NCBI RefSeq assembly: GCF_021605415.1
Contig: NZ_WKEQ01000027.1
Coordinates: forward strand, 16,102 to 80,101
Origin: Pseudomonas syringae
GTDB taxonomy: Bacteria > Pseudomonadota > Gammaproteobacteria > Pseudomonadales > Pseudomonadaceae
Length of the DNA: 64,000 nt
Reading direction: 5' to 3'
In this document: in pieces, positions 50,408 to 58,177 of the stretch
How the letters are laid out: each line of letters opens with the position of its first letter
Position numbering within the stretch: the stretch's first letter is position 1
Translations under genes and position numbers: made by a program
Notes under the pieces: generated by a model
What the model was told of the DNA's origin: nothing
Database searches by the model: none
Seen by the model: the letters and a program-made list of their open reading frames with translations, nothing else

Positions 50408-52180
50408 ATGCCTGGATACAATGCCCCTCTTCGCGATTTTCGCTTTGTCCTGCATGAAGTGTTCGCCGGTCCGGCCATGTGGGCACGCACGCCTGCCCTT
50501 GCCGACATGATCGATGCTGAAACGGCCGATGCCATCCTCGAAGAAGCCGCCAAGGTTACCAGTGGCCTGATCGCCCCACTCAACCGCAGTGGCGATGAGG
50601 AAGGTGCGCAATGGCTCGACGGTGATGTACGTACGCCGGCGGGGTTTCGCGATGCCTACGCTACCTATATCGAGGGCGGCTGGGTCGGGCTGTCCGGCAA
50701 TCCCGCCTACGGCGGCATGGGCATGCCCAAAATGCTCTGCGTTGCCTTCGAAGAAATGCTTTACGCTGCCGGATCCAGTTTTGCCCTGTACTCGGCGCTG
50801 AGCTCCGGGGCGTGCCTGGCGATTGATGCCCACTCCAGCGAAGCGCTCAAGCGCACCTATCTGCCGCCGATGTACGAAGGCCGCTGGGCCGGCTCCATGT
50901 GTCTGACCGAAGCCCACGCGGGCACTGACCTGGGTCTGATTCGTACACGCGCCCAGCCAGATGCCGACGGCAGCTACGCCATCTCAGGCAGCAAGGTTTT
51001 CATCACCGGGGGCGAACACGATCTGACCGAAAACATCATCCATCTGGTGCTGGCCAGGCTCCCGGATGCTCCTGCTGGCGTACGCGGGATCTCGTTATTT
51101 CTGGTGCCTAAAGTCAACGTCAACGCTGACGGCAGTCTCGGCACACGCAACGCCGTAAGCTGCGGCTCGATCGAACACAAAATGGGCATCAAGGCTTCAG
51201 CAACCTGCGTGATGAATTTCGAGGGTGCCACAGGATTTTTGATCGGCGAACCGAACAAGGGGCTCGCCGCTATGTTCACCATGATGAACTATGAGCGCCT
51301 GTCCATCGGCATCCAGGGTCTGGGTTGCAGCGAAGCCTCTTACCAGGCCGCCCGCAGTTATGCCGTCGAGCGGCTGCAAGGCCGCGCAGCTACCGGTCTG
51401 CAGGAGAAGGATAAGGTCGCTGACCCCATCATTGTGCACGCCGATGTGCGGCGAATGCTGTTGACCATCAAAGCCCTGACCGAAGGTGGTCGCGCGTTCG
51501 CGTGCTACGTTGGCCAGCAACTGGACCTGAGCAAGTTCAGTCCTGACGCCAGCGAGCGTCAGAGCGCAGAAACCCTGGCGGCCTTGCTGACACCGGTGAC
51601 CAAGGCATTTTTCACTGACACCGGCCTTGAAAGCTGCGTGCATGGGCAGCAGGTATTCGGCGGCCATGGTTATATACGCGAATGGGGTCAGGAGCAGCTC
51701 GTGCGCGACGTTCGTATCGCACAGATTTACGAAGGCACGAATGGCATTCAGGCACTCGACCTGCTTGGTCGCAAGATCATCGCCAACGGCGGTCTGGCGC
51801 TGCGTCAGTTCACCGGCGAAATCCGCCGGTTTGCCGATCAGCCTGACATCCCATACGCCTCGATGCTGATCGATGCGGTAGAGCGCCTGGAGCGCACCAG
51901 CAGTTGGGTGCAGGAATGCGCCGCCCAAAATGCTCACGAAATCGGTGCTGCCTCGGTGGAATACCTGCACCTGTTTGGCTACACCGCTTATGCCTGGATG
52001 TGGGCGCGTATGGCCGAAGTGGCTCAAGCGCGGCGTGCAGACGATGAGGCGTTCTACGGCGGCAAACTGGCGACGGCGCAATTTTTCTTTGATCGCTTGC
52101 TGCCCCGCACTCTGAGCCTGGAGGCCAGCATCTGCGGCGGAAGCGATTCTTTATTTGGCATCAGCGCCGATCAGTTCTAA
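50408..52180 (+). CDS. Large acyl-CoA dehydrogenase (DmdC-like)
   Basis: A 590-residue member of the long acyl-CoA dehydrogenase group to which DmdC (3-methylmercaptopropionyl-CoA dehydrogenase) belongs. It has an extra N-terminal segment (YNAPLRDFRFVLHEVF), the standard FAD core (MCLTEAHAGTDLGLIRTRA; KVFITGGEHDL; FGGHGYIREWGQEQLVRDVRI) and an extra C-terminal domain after residue 455. The catalytic Glu is Glu442 in YEGTNGIQ. Length and extra domains distinguish it from the 383-residue enzyme at 43245. Substrate unknown; it may act on a thio- or branched acyl-CoA, or be a second desaturase of the pathway. It ends the cluster. Confidence 0.9.
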   Translation: MPGYNAPLRDFRFVLHEVFAGPAMWARTPALADMIDAETADAILEEAAKVTSGLIAPLNRSGDEEGAQWLDGDVRTPAGFRDAYATYIEGGWVGLSGNPAYGGMGMPKMLCVAFEEMLYAAGSSFALYSALSSGACLAIDAHSSEALKRTYLPPMYEGRWAGSMCLTEAHAGTDLGLIRTRAQPDADGSYAISGSKVFITGGEHDLTENIIHLVLARLPDAPAGVRGISLFLVPKVNVNADGSLGTRNAVSCGSIEHKMGIKASATCVMNFEGATGFLIGEPNKGLAAMFTMMNYERLSIGIQGLGCSEASYQAARSYAVERLQGRAATGLQEKDKVADPIIVHADVRRMLLTIKALTEGGRAFACYVGQQLDLSKFSPDASERQSAETLAALLTPVTKAFFTDTGLESCVHGQQVFGGHGYIREWGQEQLVRDVRIAQIYEGTNGIQALDLLGRKIIANGGLALRQFTGEIRRFADQPDIPYASMLIDAVERLERTSSWVQECAAQNAHEIGAASVEYLHLFGYTAYAWMWARMAEVAQARRADDEAFYGGKLATAQFFFDRLLPRTLSLEASICGGSDSLFGISADQF

Positions 52181-52451
52181 CCACCTCAGCGCTTAACCGA
52201 TCTTGAAGGGCCGCTTTTGGCCCATAGTGTGTAAAAACGCGTCGCCAAAATTGAGGTGCGCAGGTCTACGTTAAATCTGAAATTTATCGACACGTCAGCA
52301 GTTGTGGATTTTGCGTAGACGCGCGATTGTCACTCCGGTTTTGAGTAACTAGCGCAGCTTGCAGTGTGTCGGAATAGACGGTGGTGCTGGAGCCAAAGCA
52401 GATCGACCCGCAGCACCTACGACCAGGTTTGCCCGGCACTGCCGCCGAGGA

Positions 52452-53282
52452 TTACTTCAGTTTCGCCAGCATGGCCACGGCGACTGCCTTGGCCGACTGT
52501 GGGTTCTGGCCGGAAATGACTTCGCGGTCTTCGATCACGTTCTCGCTCCATGGCTTGGCTTCGGAGAAGTTAGCACCGGCTGCCGTCAGGCCGTCCTGCG
52601 GGAACAGTTTCATATGGCCGCCGCCGAGGAAACCTTTAGCCTGCTCCTCTTCCGCGTCGGTGAATGCGGTGACTTTGTAGCCCTTGTAAATCCAATTGGC
52701 TGGCGCTGCCGGCTGTTTGCCCGATTCCAGCGCGGAGACAAAGCCGTGCGCGTCCGGAATCGCCGACAACATGGCTATGGTGCCATGGCAGGTGAAGCCG
52801 GTGATCTTGCCTTTTTCATGGAAGTTGGTCAGCAGTTGGCCCAGTTGCTTGTCCTTGAGCAGATCCTGCATCGGGATATGGCCGCCAGGCACGAACACGG
52901 CATCGAACTTGTCGTAGCCGATTTTCTGAACCTGCGCGAAGCTGATTGCCGGCGATCCGCTCTTGGAGGTCAGCTTCAGTGTATCCAGCAGAGCGAGACT
53001 TTCCTGACGGGCCTTCTCATCGCCGCCCCAGAAGCTCACATCATTGGACTTCTGATCCGCGGTCGGCGCCTTGCCGCTCGGGGTGGCAAATACGACGGTT
53101 TGACCTGCCTCGATGAATGTCTGCACAGGTTGCATCAACTCGTTCAGGAAGAAACCTGTCTGCATGACCTTGCCGTCTTTCAGATTCAGTTGATCCTGAT
53201 CCGACAGTACAACCAGCACCGTGCCGGCGTTGGCATAATTAGCGGCAGCGGCAAGCAGGACGGCAATGATGGTTTTTTTCAC
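52452..53282 (-). CDS. Exported DJ-1/PfpI family protein
   Basis: A 276-residue protein with a clear signal peptide (MKKTIIAVLLAAAANYANA/G). The class I glutamine-amidotransferase-like fold has the nucleophile elbow ITGFTCHGTIAML with Cys165, and the FVPGGHIPMQDL segment upstream. Members with this layout act as chaperone/glyoxalase III-like or amidase enzymes; a periplasmic location is unusual for the family. Single gene, convergent with the preceding cluster; the 271-base gap holds a GGGCC/GGCCC hairpin near 52208-52222 and nothing else I can read. Confidence 0.85.
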   Translation of the reverse strand: MKKTIIAVLLAAAANYANAGTVLVVLSDQDQLNLKDGKVMQTGFFLNELMQPVQTFIEAGQTVVFATPSGKAPTADQKSNDVSFWGGDEKARQESLALLDTLKLTSKSGSPAISFAQVQKIGYDKFDAVFVPGGHIPMQDLLKDKQLGQLLTNFHEKGKITGFTCHGTIAMLSAIPDAHGFVSALESGKQPAAPANWIYKGYKVTAFTDAEEEQAKGFLGGGHMKLFPQDGLTAAGANFSEAKPWSENVIEDREVISGQNPQSAKAVAVAMLAKLK

Positions 53283-53596
53283 GGGACTCTCCAGTAGGAA
53301 TGGTTTGCTGGCGCCATCTTATTGCTTGAGCTGACGACAACAGAGTCCCTGAATTGCATTTTACTTATTACATTGAGTAATTAATGGTTGGGAGGGCCCT
53401 TCGGATGGAAGCAAGTATTGCTCTCTTGTCAGCATCACTTCGGAGCGCTCTGATTCGCAAAGTGAACCGTCCCCGAATTTTCTAAACACACCTGAGTGAC
53501 GGCTTTGGCCGGTCACTGTCTTTCGTGAAGGGCACCAGTCGGCCACCAGCCCAATGTCACAGATCCACCCTTGTCCTTCCCACTGGAGGGCGAGCT
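53283..53596. other. Gene-free stretch with mobile-element traces
   Basis: No convincing gene on either strand. It contains the upstream region of the exported DJ-1 gene and, at 53502-53550, copy B of the dispersed repeat. Confidence 0.5.
53502..53550. repeat. Dispersed ~50-bp repeat, copy B
   Basis: GCTTTGGCCGGTCACTGTCT, then TTCGTGAAGGGC and an AGTCGGCCACCAGC end. Related to copy A at 37879-37930. Here it lies 47 bases before an integrase-like remnant. Confidence 0.45.
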
Positions 53597-53713
53597 ATGA
53601 ACACTATTGCTAGATACCGACATCAGCCTTGGAACAAGGGAAAGCTTGTCGGCAGAAAGCTCCGCTTTGAGTCACCCGAGCCGGTTGCACACCTCAAATC
53701 ATTTTTCCACTAG
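53597..53713 (+). pseudogene. N-terminal remnant of an integrase-like gene
   Basis: A 38-residue frame starting MNTIARYRHQPWNKGKLVGR. The YRHQPWNKGKLVGQK-type start is characteristic of a small tyrosine-recombinase-like protein found in many pseudomonads; after residue 21 similarity ends and the frame stops. A good GGAGGG site lies seven bases upstream. I read it as the broken first end of such a gene, with the catalytic part lost. The remaining 160 bases before the LysR gene show nothing further. Confidence 0.5.
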
Positions 53714-53843
53714 GCGATACGCTCGAATAGTCAAGGCGTGGGTGACAGCCATCGGCCTTGCGCGCGCGGCTGTCTCAATCCAAGGTCGTCGATGGTCTGT
53801 TTGTAATCGCCTGAAATCTGGATTCGCAGTTTTCGCGCAAAGG

Positions 53844-53866
53844 GCAAAAGCCGCACGGTTGCGGCT
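53844..53866 (-). terminator. Terminator of the LysR gene
   Basis: On the minus strand AGCCGCA-ACCG-TGCGGCT followed by TTTG, 10 bases after the LysR stop codon. Confidence 0.75.
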
Positions 53867-53875
53867 GTCGCAGTG

Positions 53876-54781
53876 TTACGTGGGATCCGGGCTATCGATC
53901 TGCTCCAGCATCCACTTCACAAAATCCCGTACCTTGGGCACTTCCGCCGCGTGTTCCGGGTACGCCAGGTAGTAAGCGTCGGTGCTGGGCATTGCATGCT
54001 GCCAGGGAATGACCAGTTTGCCGTCGGCCAATTCCTCTTCCACGAGAAAACGCGGCAGCAGCGCCACGCCGCAGCCGACCTGGGCGGCGCGGATGCACAT
54101 ATAGAAGGTTTCGAAGCGCGGGCCGTGGTAGCTGTGTTCGGTTTGATAGCCCTGACTGTCGAACCAGTCGTGCCAGGCCTGCGGGCGCGAAGCGTTTTGC
54201 AACAGCACCAGGTCGGTGAGTTGGGTCGGGTCGGTGAATGGCGTGTCCGTCAGGCTGCCCGGTGCGCACACCGGCACCAGTTCTTCGCCGAACAGCTTCA
54301 GGCATTCCGTGCCGGGGCGTGCGCTCTGGCCAAAGTAGAATGCCAGATCGCTGCGGCCTTGCAGCAAGTCGTCGGCCTCCTGTTCGTTGCACAGATCCAG
54401 ATGAATCGTGGGATGACGCAGACGCCAGCCCTTCAGGCGTGGCACCAGCCAGCGGGCGCCGAACGTCGAGGGCGTGGACACCCGCAGGACTTCAGTCTCG
54501 CCGCCGTAGGAACGCAGGTAATGCGTCGACATCTCAACCTGGCTGAGGATTTTTCGTACCTCCACCAAGTACAAGTCGCCGGCCGGGGTCATCTGCAAAC
54601 GGCGGCGCACGCGGCGAAACAACAAGTGCTGGAGCAATTCTTCAAGCTGCGCCACCTGTTTACTGACGGCACTCTGGGTCAGGTTCAGCTCTTCGGCGGC
54701 GCGGGTGAAGCTCAGGTGCCGGGTCACGGCCTCGAAACATTGCAACGCGGTGATCGAGGGCAGGTGGCGTTTGTTCAGCAT
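53876..54781 (-). CDS. LysR family regulator, GcvA-like
   Basis: A 301-residue regulator: N-terminal helix-turn-helix LQCFEAVTRHLSFTRAAEELNLTQSAVSKQVAQLEELL and the periplasmic-binding-like effector domain from residue 90. It is transcribed divergently from amaB with 165 bases between, the standard LysR arrangement, so it probably activates amaBA in response to a lysine-pathway compound such as pipecolate or aminoadipate semialdehyde. Confidence 0.92.
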   Translation of the reverse strand: MLNKRHLPSITALQCFEAVTRHLSFTRAAEELNLTQSAVSKQVAQLEELLQHLLFRRVRRRLQMTPAGDLYLVEVRKILSQVEMSTHYLRSYGGETEVLRVSTPSTFGARWLVPRLKGWRLRHPTIHLDLCNEQEADDLLQGRSDLAFYFGQSARPGTECLKLFGEELVPVCAPGSLTDTPFTDPTQLTDLVLLQNASRPQAWHDWFDSQGYQTEHSYHGPRFETFYMCIRAAQVGCGVALLPRFLVEEELADGKLVIPWQHAMPSTDAYYLAYPEHAAEVPKVRDFVKWMLEQIDSPDPT

Positions 54782-54946
54782 GGGTGATCCCTTTTTCTTG
54801 TCTTTCTATGCTCAGCATGAATAAACGGAATGATATCTCGCGTAAAGGTCGTTTGTTGCCTCGCGGTTCGGGCGCTACAACTAAAGGCCTGCCCGGTCGC
54901 GAAATGGCGGCTGCACACATTTGGTTTTTTGCTTGAGGAGTAACCC

Positions 54947-56437
54947 ATGGTTGCCGCATTGCTTGATCGTCTTGGCGTGAACCCGGCGCTGTACCAGAAC
55001 GGCAACGTGCCGGTGCATTCACCCATTGATGGCAGCCGGATCGCTGCCGTGAACTGGGAGGGCGCGGCCGAAGTCGAGCAGCACATCAGTCGCGCAGATC
55101 ATGCGTTCGAACAGTGGCGCAAAGTGCCGGCCCCGCGTCGCGGCGAACTGGTGCGTCAGTTCGGCGAAGTGTTGCGCGAGTACAAAGCCGATCTCGGCGA
55201 ACTGGTTTCGTGGGAGGCGGGCAAGATCACTCAGGAAGGTTTGGGTGAAGTTCAGGAGATGATCGACATCTGCGACTTCGCCGTCGGCCTGTCCCGCCAG
55301 TTGTATGGCTTGACCATCGCGTCCGAGCGCCCGGGTCATCACATGCGTGAAACCTGGCACCCGCTGGGCGTGGTCGGCGTGATCAGCGCGTTCAATTTTC
55401 CGGTCGCGGTATGGGCGTGGAACACCACGCTGGCACTGGTTTGCGGCAACCCGGTGGTGTGGAAACCGTCGGAAAAAACCCCGCTGACCGCACTGGCCTG
55501 CCAAGCCCTGTTCGATCGCGTAGTGAAGAATTTCAGTGATGCCCCGGCGAGCCTCTGCCAAGTCGTCATCGGCGGCCGCGATGCCGGCGAAGCGTTGGTC
55601 GATGACCCGCGCGTCGCCTTGATCAGCGCCACCGGCAGCACGCGCATGGGCCGCGAAGTGGCGCCGAAAGTCGCCGCGCGATTCGCTCGCAGCATTCTCG
55701 AATTGGGCGGCAATAACGCGATGATCCTCGGCCCGAGCGCCGATCTTGACATGGCCGTACGCGCGATTCTGTTCAGCGCCGTCGGCACCGCCGGCCAGCG
55801 TTGCACCACGTTGCGTCGCTTGATTGCCCACGAGTCGGTTAAAGAAGAAATCGTCACCCGCCTGAAAGCCGCGTACGCCAAGGTGCGCATCGGTCATCCG
55901 CTGGAAGGTAATCTGGTCGGTCCGCTGATCGACAAGCACAGCTTCGAAAACATGCAGGACGCGCTGGAGCAGGCGTTGAGCGAGGGCGGACGGGTGTTCG
56001 GTGGCAAGCGCCAACTGGAAGAGCAGTTCCCCAACGCCTACTACGTGTCGCCGGCCATCGTCGAAATGCCCGAGCAGAGCGACGTGGTGTGCAGCGAAAC
56101 CTTCGCGCCGATTCTCTACGTGGTCGGTTACAGCGATTTCCAGGAAGCGCTGCGCCTGAACAACGCTGTGCCGCAAGGCCTGTCGTCGTGCATATTCACC
56201 ACCGACGTGCGCGAGGCCGAGCAGTTCATGTCGGCGGTCGGCAGCGACTGCGGCATCGCCAACGTCAACATCGGCCCGAGCGGCGCGGAAATCGGCGGTG
56301 CGTTTGGTGGCGAAAAAGAAACCGGCGGTGGACGTGAGTCGGGTTCCGATGCGTGGCGCGGCTACATGCGGCGCCAGACCAACACCGTCAACTACTCGCT
56401 GGAATTGCCGCTGGCGCAGGGCATTACGTTCGACTAA
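54947..56437 (+). CDS. amaB: L-piperidine-6-carboxylate / aminoadipate semialdehyde dehydrogenase AmaB
   Basis: A 496-residue NAD(P)-dependent aldehyde dehydrogenase of the antiquitin (ALDH7) type, which oxidises the open form of piperidine-6-carboxylate to 2-aminoadipate in D-lysine/pipecolate breakdown. Cofactor loop and catalytic residues are intact: GVVGVISAFNFPVAVWAWN, Glu252 in LELGGNN and Cys286 in GQRCTT. The C-terminal GGAFGGEKETGGGRESGSDAW is typical for this subgroup. AmaB-AmaA pairing with the next gene supports the assignment. Confidence 0.93.
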   Translation: MVAALLDRLGVNPALYQNGNVPVHSPIDGSRIAAVNWEGAAEVEQHISRADHAFEQWRKVPAPRRGELVRQFGEVLREYKADLGELVSWEAGKITQEGLGEVQEMIDICDFAVGLSRQLYGLTIASERPGHHMRETWHPLGVVGVISAFNFPVAVWAWNTTLALVCGNPVVWKPSEKTPLTALACQALFDRVVKNFSDAPASLCQVVIGGRDAGEALVDDPRVALISATGSTRMGREVAPKVAARFARSILELGGNNAMILGPSADLDMAVRAILFSAVGTAGQRCTTLRRLIAHESVKEEIVTRLKAAYAKVRIGHPLEGNLVGPLIDKHSFENMQDALEQALSEGGRVFGGKRQLEEQFPNAYYVSPAIVEMPEQSDVVCSETFAPILYVVGYSDFQEALRLNNAVPQGLSSCIFTTDVREAEQFMSAVGSDCGIANVNIGPSGAEIGGAFGGEKETGGGRESGSDAWRGYMRRQTNTVNYSLELPLAQGITFD

Positions 56438-56473
56438 GCAGCGACGAGCCCCGAGCGACAAGCGTCAAGCAGA

Positions 56474-56510
56474 TTGGCTTGCAGCTTGTAGCTCATCGCT
56501 TGCAGCTGCT
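56474..56510. repeat. Dispersed GCTTGCAGCTT repeat
   Basis: TTGGCTTGCAGCTTGTAGCT followed by CATCGCTTGCAGCTGCT, in the 89-base gap between amaB and amaA. Same family as 16668-16721. Confidence 0.6.
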
Positions 56511-56526
56511 CCGCCAGGAGCTTTCT

Positions 56527-57810
56527 ATGCCGTTACGCGAAGCGTGTCTGTGGGAAGAGTTGACGCCACAAAGGCCGGATAACGCGGCGCTCAGGGGCGA
56601 GGTGAGGGTCGATGTCTGCGTGATCGGCGCCGGGTTTACCGGGCTGTCGGCGGCGTTGCATTTGCTTGAGCAAGGCAAAAGCGTATGCGTGATCGAAGCG
56701 CATCGCGCCGGTCATGGGGGTTCCGGACGCAACGTTGGATTGGTCAATGCCGGCATGTGGATCCCGCCGGACGACATCGAGGCCGGGTTCGGCGAAGCGG
56801 TCGGCAGCCAGCTCAACCGTATGCTCGGTGCGGCGCCGTCGCTGGTGTTCAGCCTGGTGGATAAATACAACATCGATTGCCAGTTACGCCGCGAAGGTAC
56901 TTTGCATATGGCGCACAACGCCCGTGGCGAGGCGGATCTGCGCAGTCGTGAAGACCAATGGAAGCGCCGTGGCGCGCCAGTGGAATTGCTCACTGGCAAG
57001 GCCTGCGAACAAGCCACGGGCACCCAGAAAATTGCCGCCGCGCTGCTGGATCGGCGTGCCGGGACATTGAATCCGATGGCCTATACCACCGGCCTGGCCA
57101 AGGCGGTTATCGGCCTCGGCGGACAGATGTTCGATCATTCCCCCGTAACCCGACTCGAACGCCAGGGCCAGCAATGGTCGGTGCAGACCGGGCAAGGTTC
57201 GGTGCTCGCCGAAAAAGTCGTTATCGCCTCCAACGCGTACACCGAAGGCGACTGGACCGAGCTGAAACGCAATTTCTTCCCCGGTTATTACTATCAGGTC
57301 GCCTCGGTGCCGCTGACCGACGATGCTGCGCAGGCGATCCTTCCGGGCGGGCAGGGTTCGTGGGACACGCGGCAGGTATTGAGCAGCATCCGTCGGGACA
57401 AGGACGGCCGTCTGTTGCTCGGCAGTCTGGGCAACGGCAATCAGAAACCGGTGTGGTTGCTCAAGGCCTGGGCCGACCGGGTGCAGCAGCATTACTTCCC
57501 CCAGCTGAAACCGGTCGAGTGGGAATGCACCTGGACCGGGCGGATCGCCTTCACTCCGGATCATTTGATGCGCCTGTTCGAACCGGCGCCCGGCATAGTG
57601 GCCGTCACCGGCTACAACGGTCGTGGCGTCACCACCGGCACCGTGGTCGGCAAGGCTTTCGCCGACTATCTGTGCGACGGCAATCCGCAGGCGTTGCCGA
57701 CTCCCTTTGCACCGATGCAGCCCTTGACGGGCGTGGGCTTGCGTAGCTGTCTGTACGAGGCCGGGTTCTCGCTGTATCACGCGGGCCAGTGCTTGCGCAT
57801 CGTGATTTGA
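56527..57810 (+). CDS. amaA: L-pipecolate oxidase AmaA (FAD-dependent oxidoreductase)
   Basis: A 427-residue DAO-family flavoenzyme. The FAD-binding betaalphabeta motif is VDVCVIGAGFTGLSAALHL near residue 28, followed by the GRNVGLVNAGMW segment, and GYNGRGVTTGTVVGKAFADYL closes the FAD site. In P. putida the amaB-neighbouring oxidase converts L-pipecolate to piperidine-6-carboxylate, the substrate of AmaB. AGGAG lies six bases before ATG 56527. Confidence 0.9.
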   Translation: MPLREACLWEELTPQRPDNAALRGEVRVDVCVIGAGFTGLSAALHLLEQGKSVCVIEAHRAGHGGSGRNVGLVNAGMWIPPDDIEAGFGEAVGSQLNRMLGAAPSLVFSLVDKYNIDCQLRREGTLHMAHNARGEADLRSREDQWKRRGAPVELLTGKACEQATGTQKIAAALLDRRAGTLNPMAYTTGLAKAVIGLGGQMFDHSPVTRLERQGQQWSVQTGQGSVLAEKVVIASNAYTEGDWTELKRNFFPGYYYQVASVPLTDDAAQAILPGGQGSWDTRQVLSSIRRDKDGRLLLGSLGNGNQKPVWLLKAWADRVQQHYFPQLKPVEWECTWTGRIAFTPDHLMRLFEPAPGIVAVTGYNGRGVTTGTVVGKAFADYLCDGNPQALPTPFAPMQPLTGVGLRSCLYEAGFSLYHAGQCLRIVI

Positions 57811-57865
57811 GTGTTGAAATTTGTTGCGTGGAGGGGCGCTTTTCGACTTAGCGACTAGCCTGTAA

Positions 57866-57893
57866 TGGTGCGGGTTGTAGCAGTCCCGCACCA
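57866..57893. promoter_or_regulatory. Inverted repeat TGGTGCGGG...CCCGCACCA
   Basis: Two perfect 9-base arms around TTGTAGCAGT, 56 bases after amaA and about 210 bases before the -24 element of braC. No T run. It is either an RNA hairpin at the amaA end or a dyad bound by an enhancer-binding protein of the sigma-54 promoter. Confidence 0.45.
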
Positions 57894-57934
57894 GCAGTGT
57901 GCAGTTCGGTGACGCGGGCTGTTACAGGCTGGTT

Positions 57935-57950
57935 GCACGTCGATTGGTGC
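57935..57950 (+). promoter_or_regulatory. Near-consensus NtrC-like dyad
   Basis: GCAC-N7-GGTGC, one base longer in the centre than the NtrC consensus (GCAC-N6-GGTGC), 152 bases upstream of the sigma-54 -24 element, a usual enhancer distance. The extra base makes this uncertain. Confidence 0.35.
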
Positions 57951-58101
57951 CGCGGTTGCAATGATGGCGCGCGTGGGTTGCGCCGCAAAAAATATACGGT
58001 TTTACCTTCCGCGGTTTAGACGGTTGCACGCCCAATGAAAAAGGGCTCGAAACAGTCGAAATAACAATAAAGCAGCGACTTTTTGAAGAATAAAAAACCG
58101 A

Positions 58102-58117
58102 TGGCACGTTGCTTGCT
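58102..58117 (+). promoter_or_regulatory. Sigma-54 promoter of the bra operon
   Basis: TGGCAC-GTTGC-TTGCT is a perfect match to the -24/-12 consensus TGGCACN5TTGCW. The GG of -24 is at 58103-58104 and the GC of -12 at 58115-58116. Transcription would begin near 58128, giving a 50-base leader before braC. This links the transporter to RpoN and an enhancer-binding protein. Confidence 0.88.
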
Positions 58118-58177
58118 CTCAGCATTCGTTGAAGTGAAGTCGCAGTGCCAACTAAAAAAAACCTTGGAGCACCACTC

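Noticed and set aside
52359..53297. Plus-strand open frame of 312 codons over the exported DJ-1 gene
   Set aside because: The minus strand has a signal peptide, a nucleophile elbow and family length; the plus frame has none.
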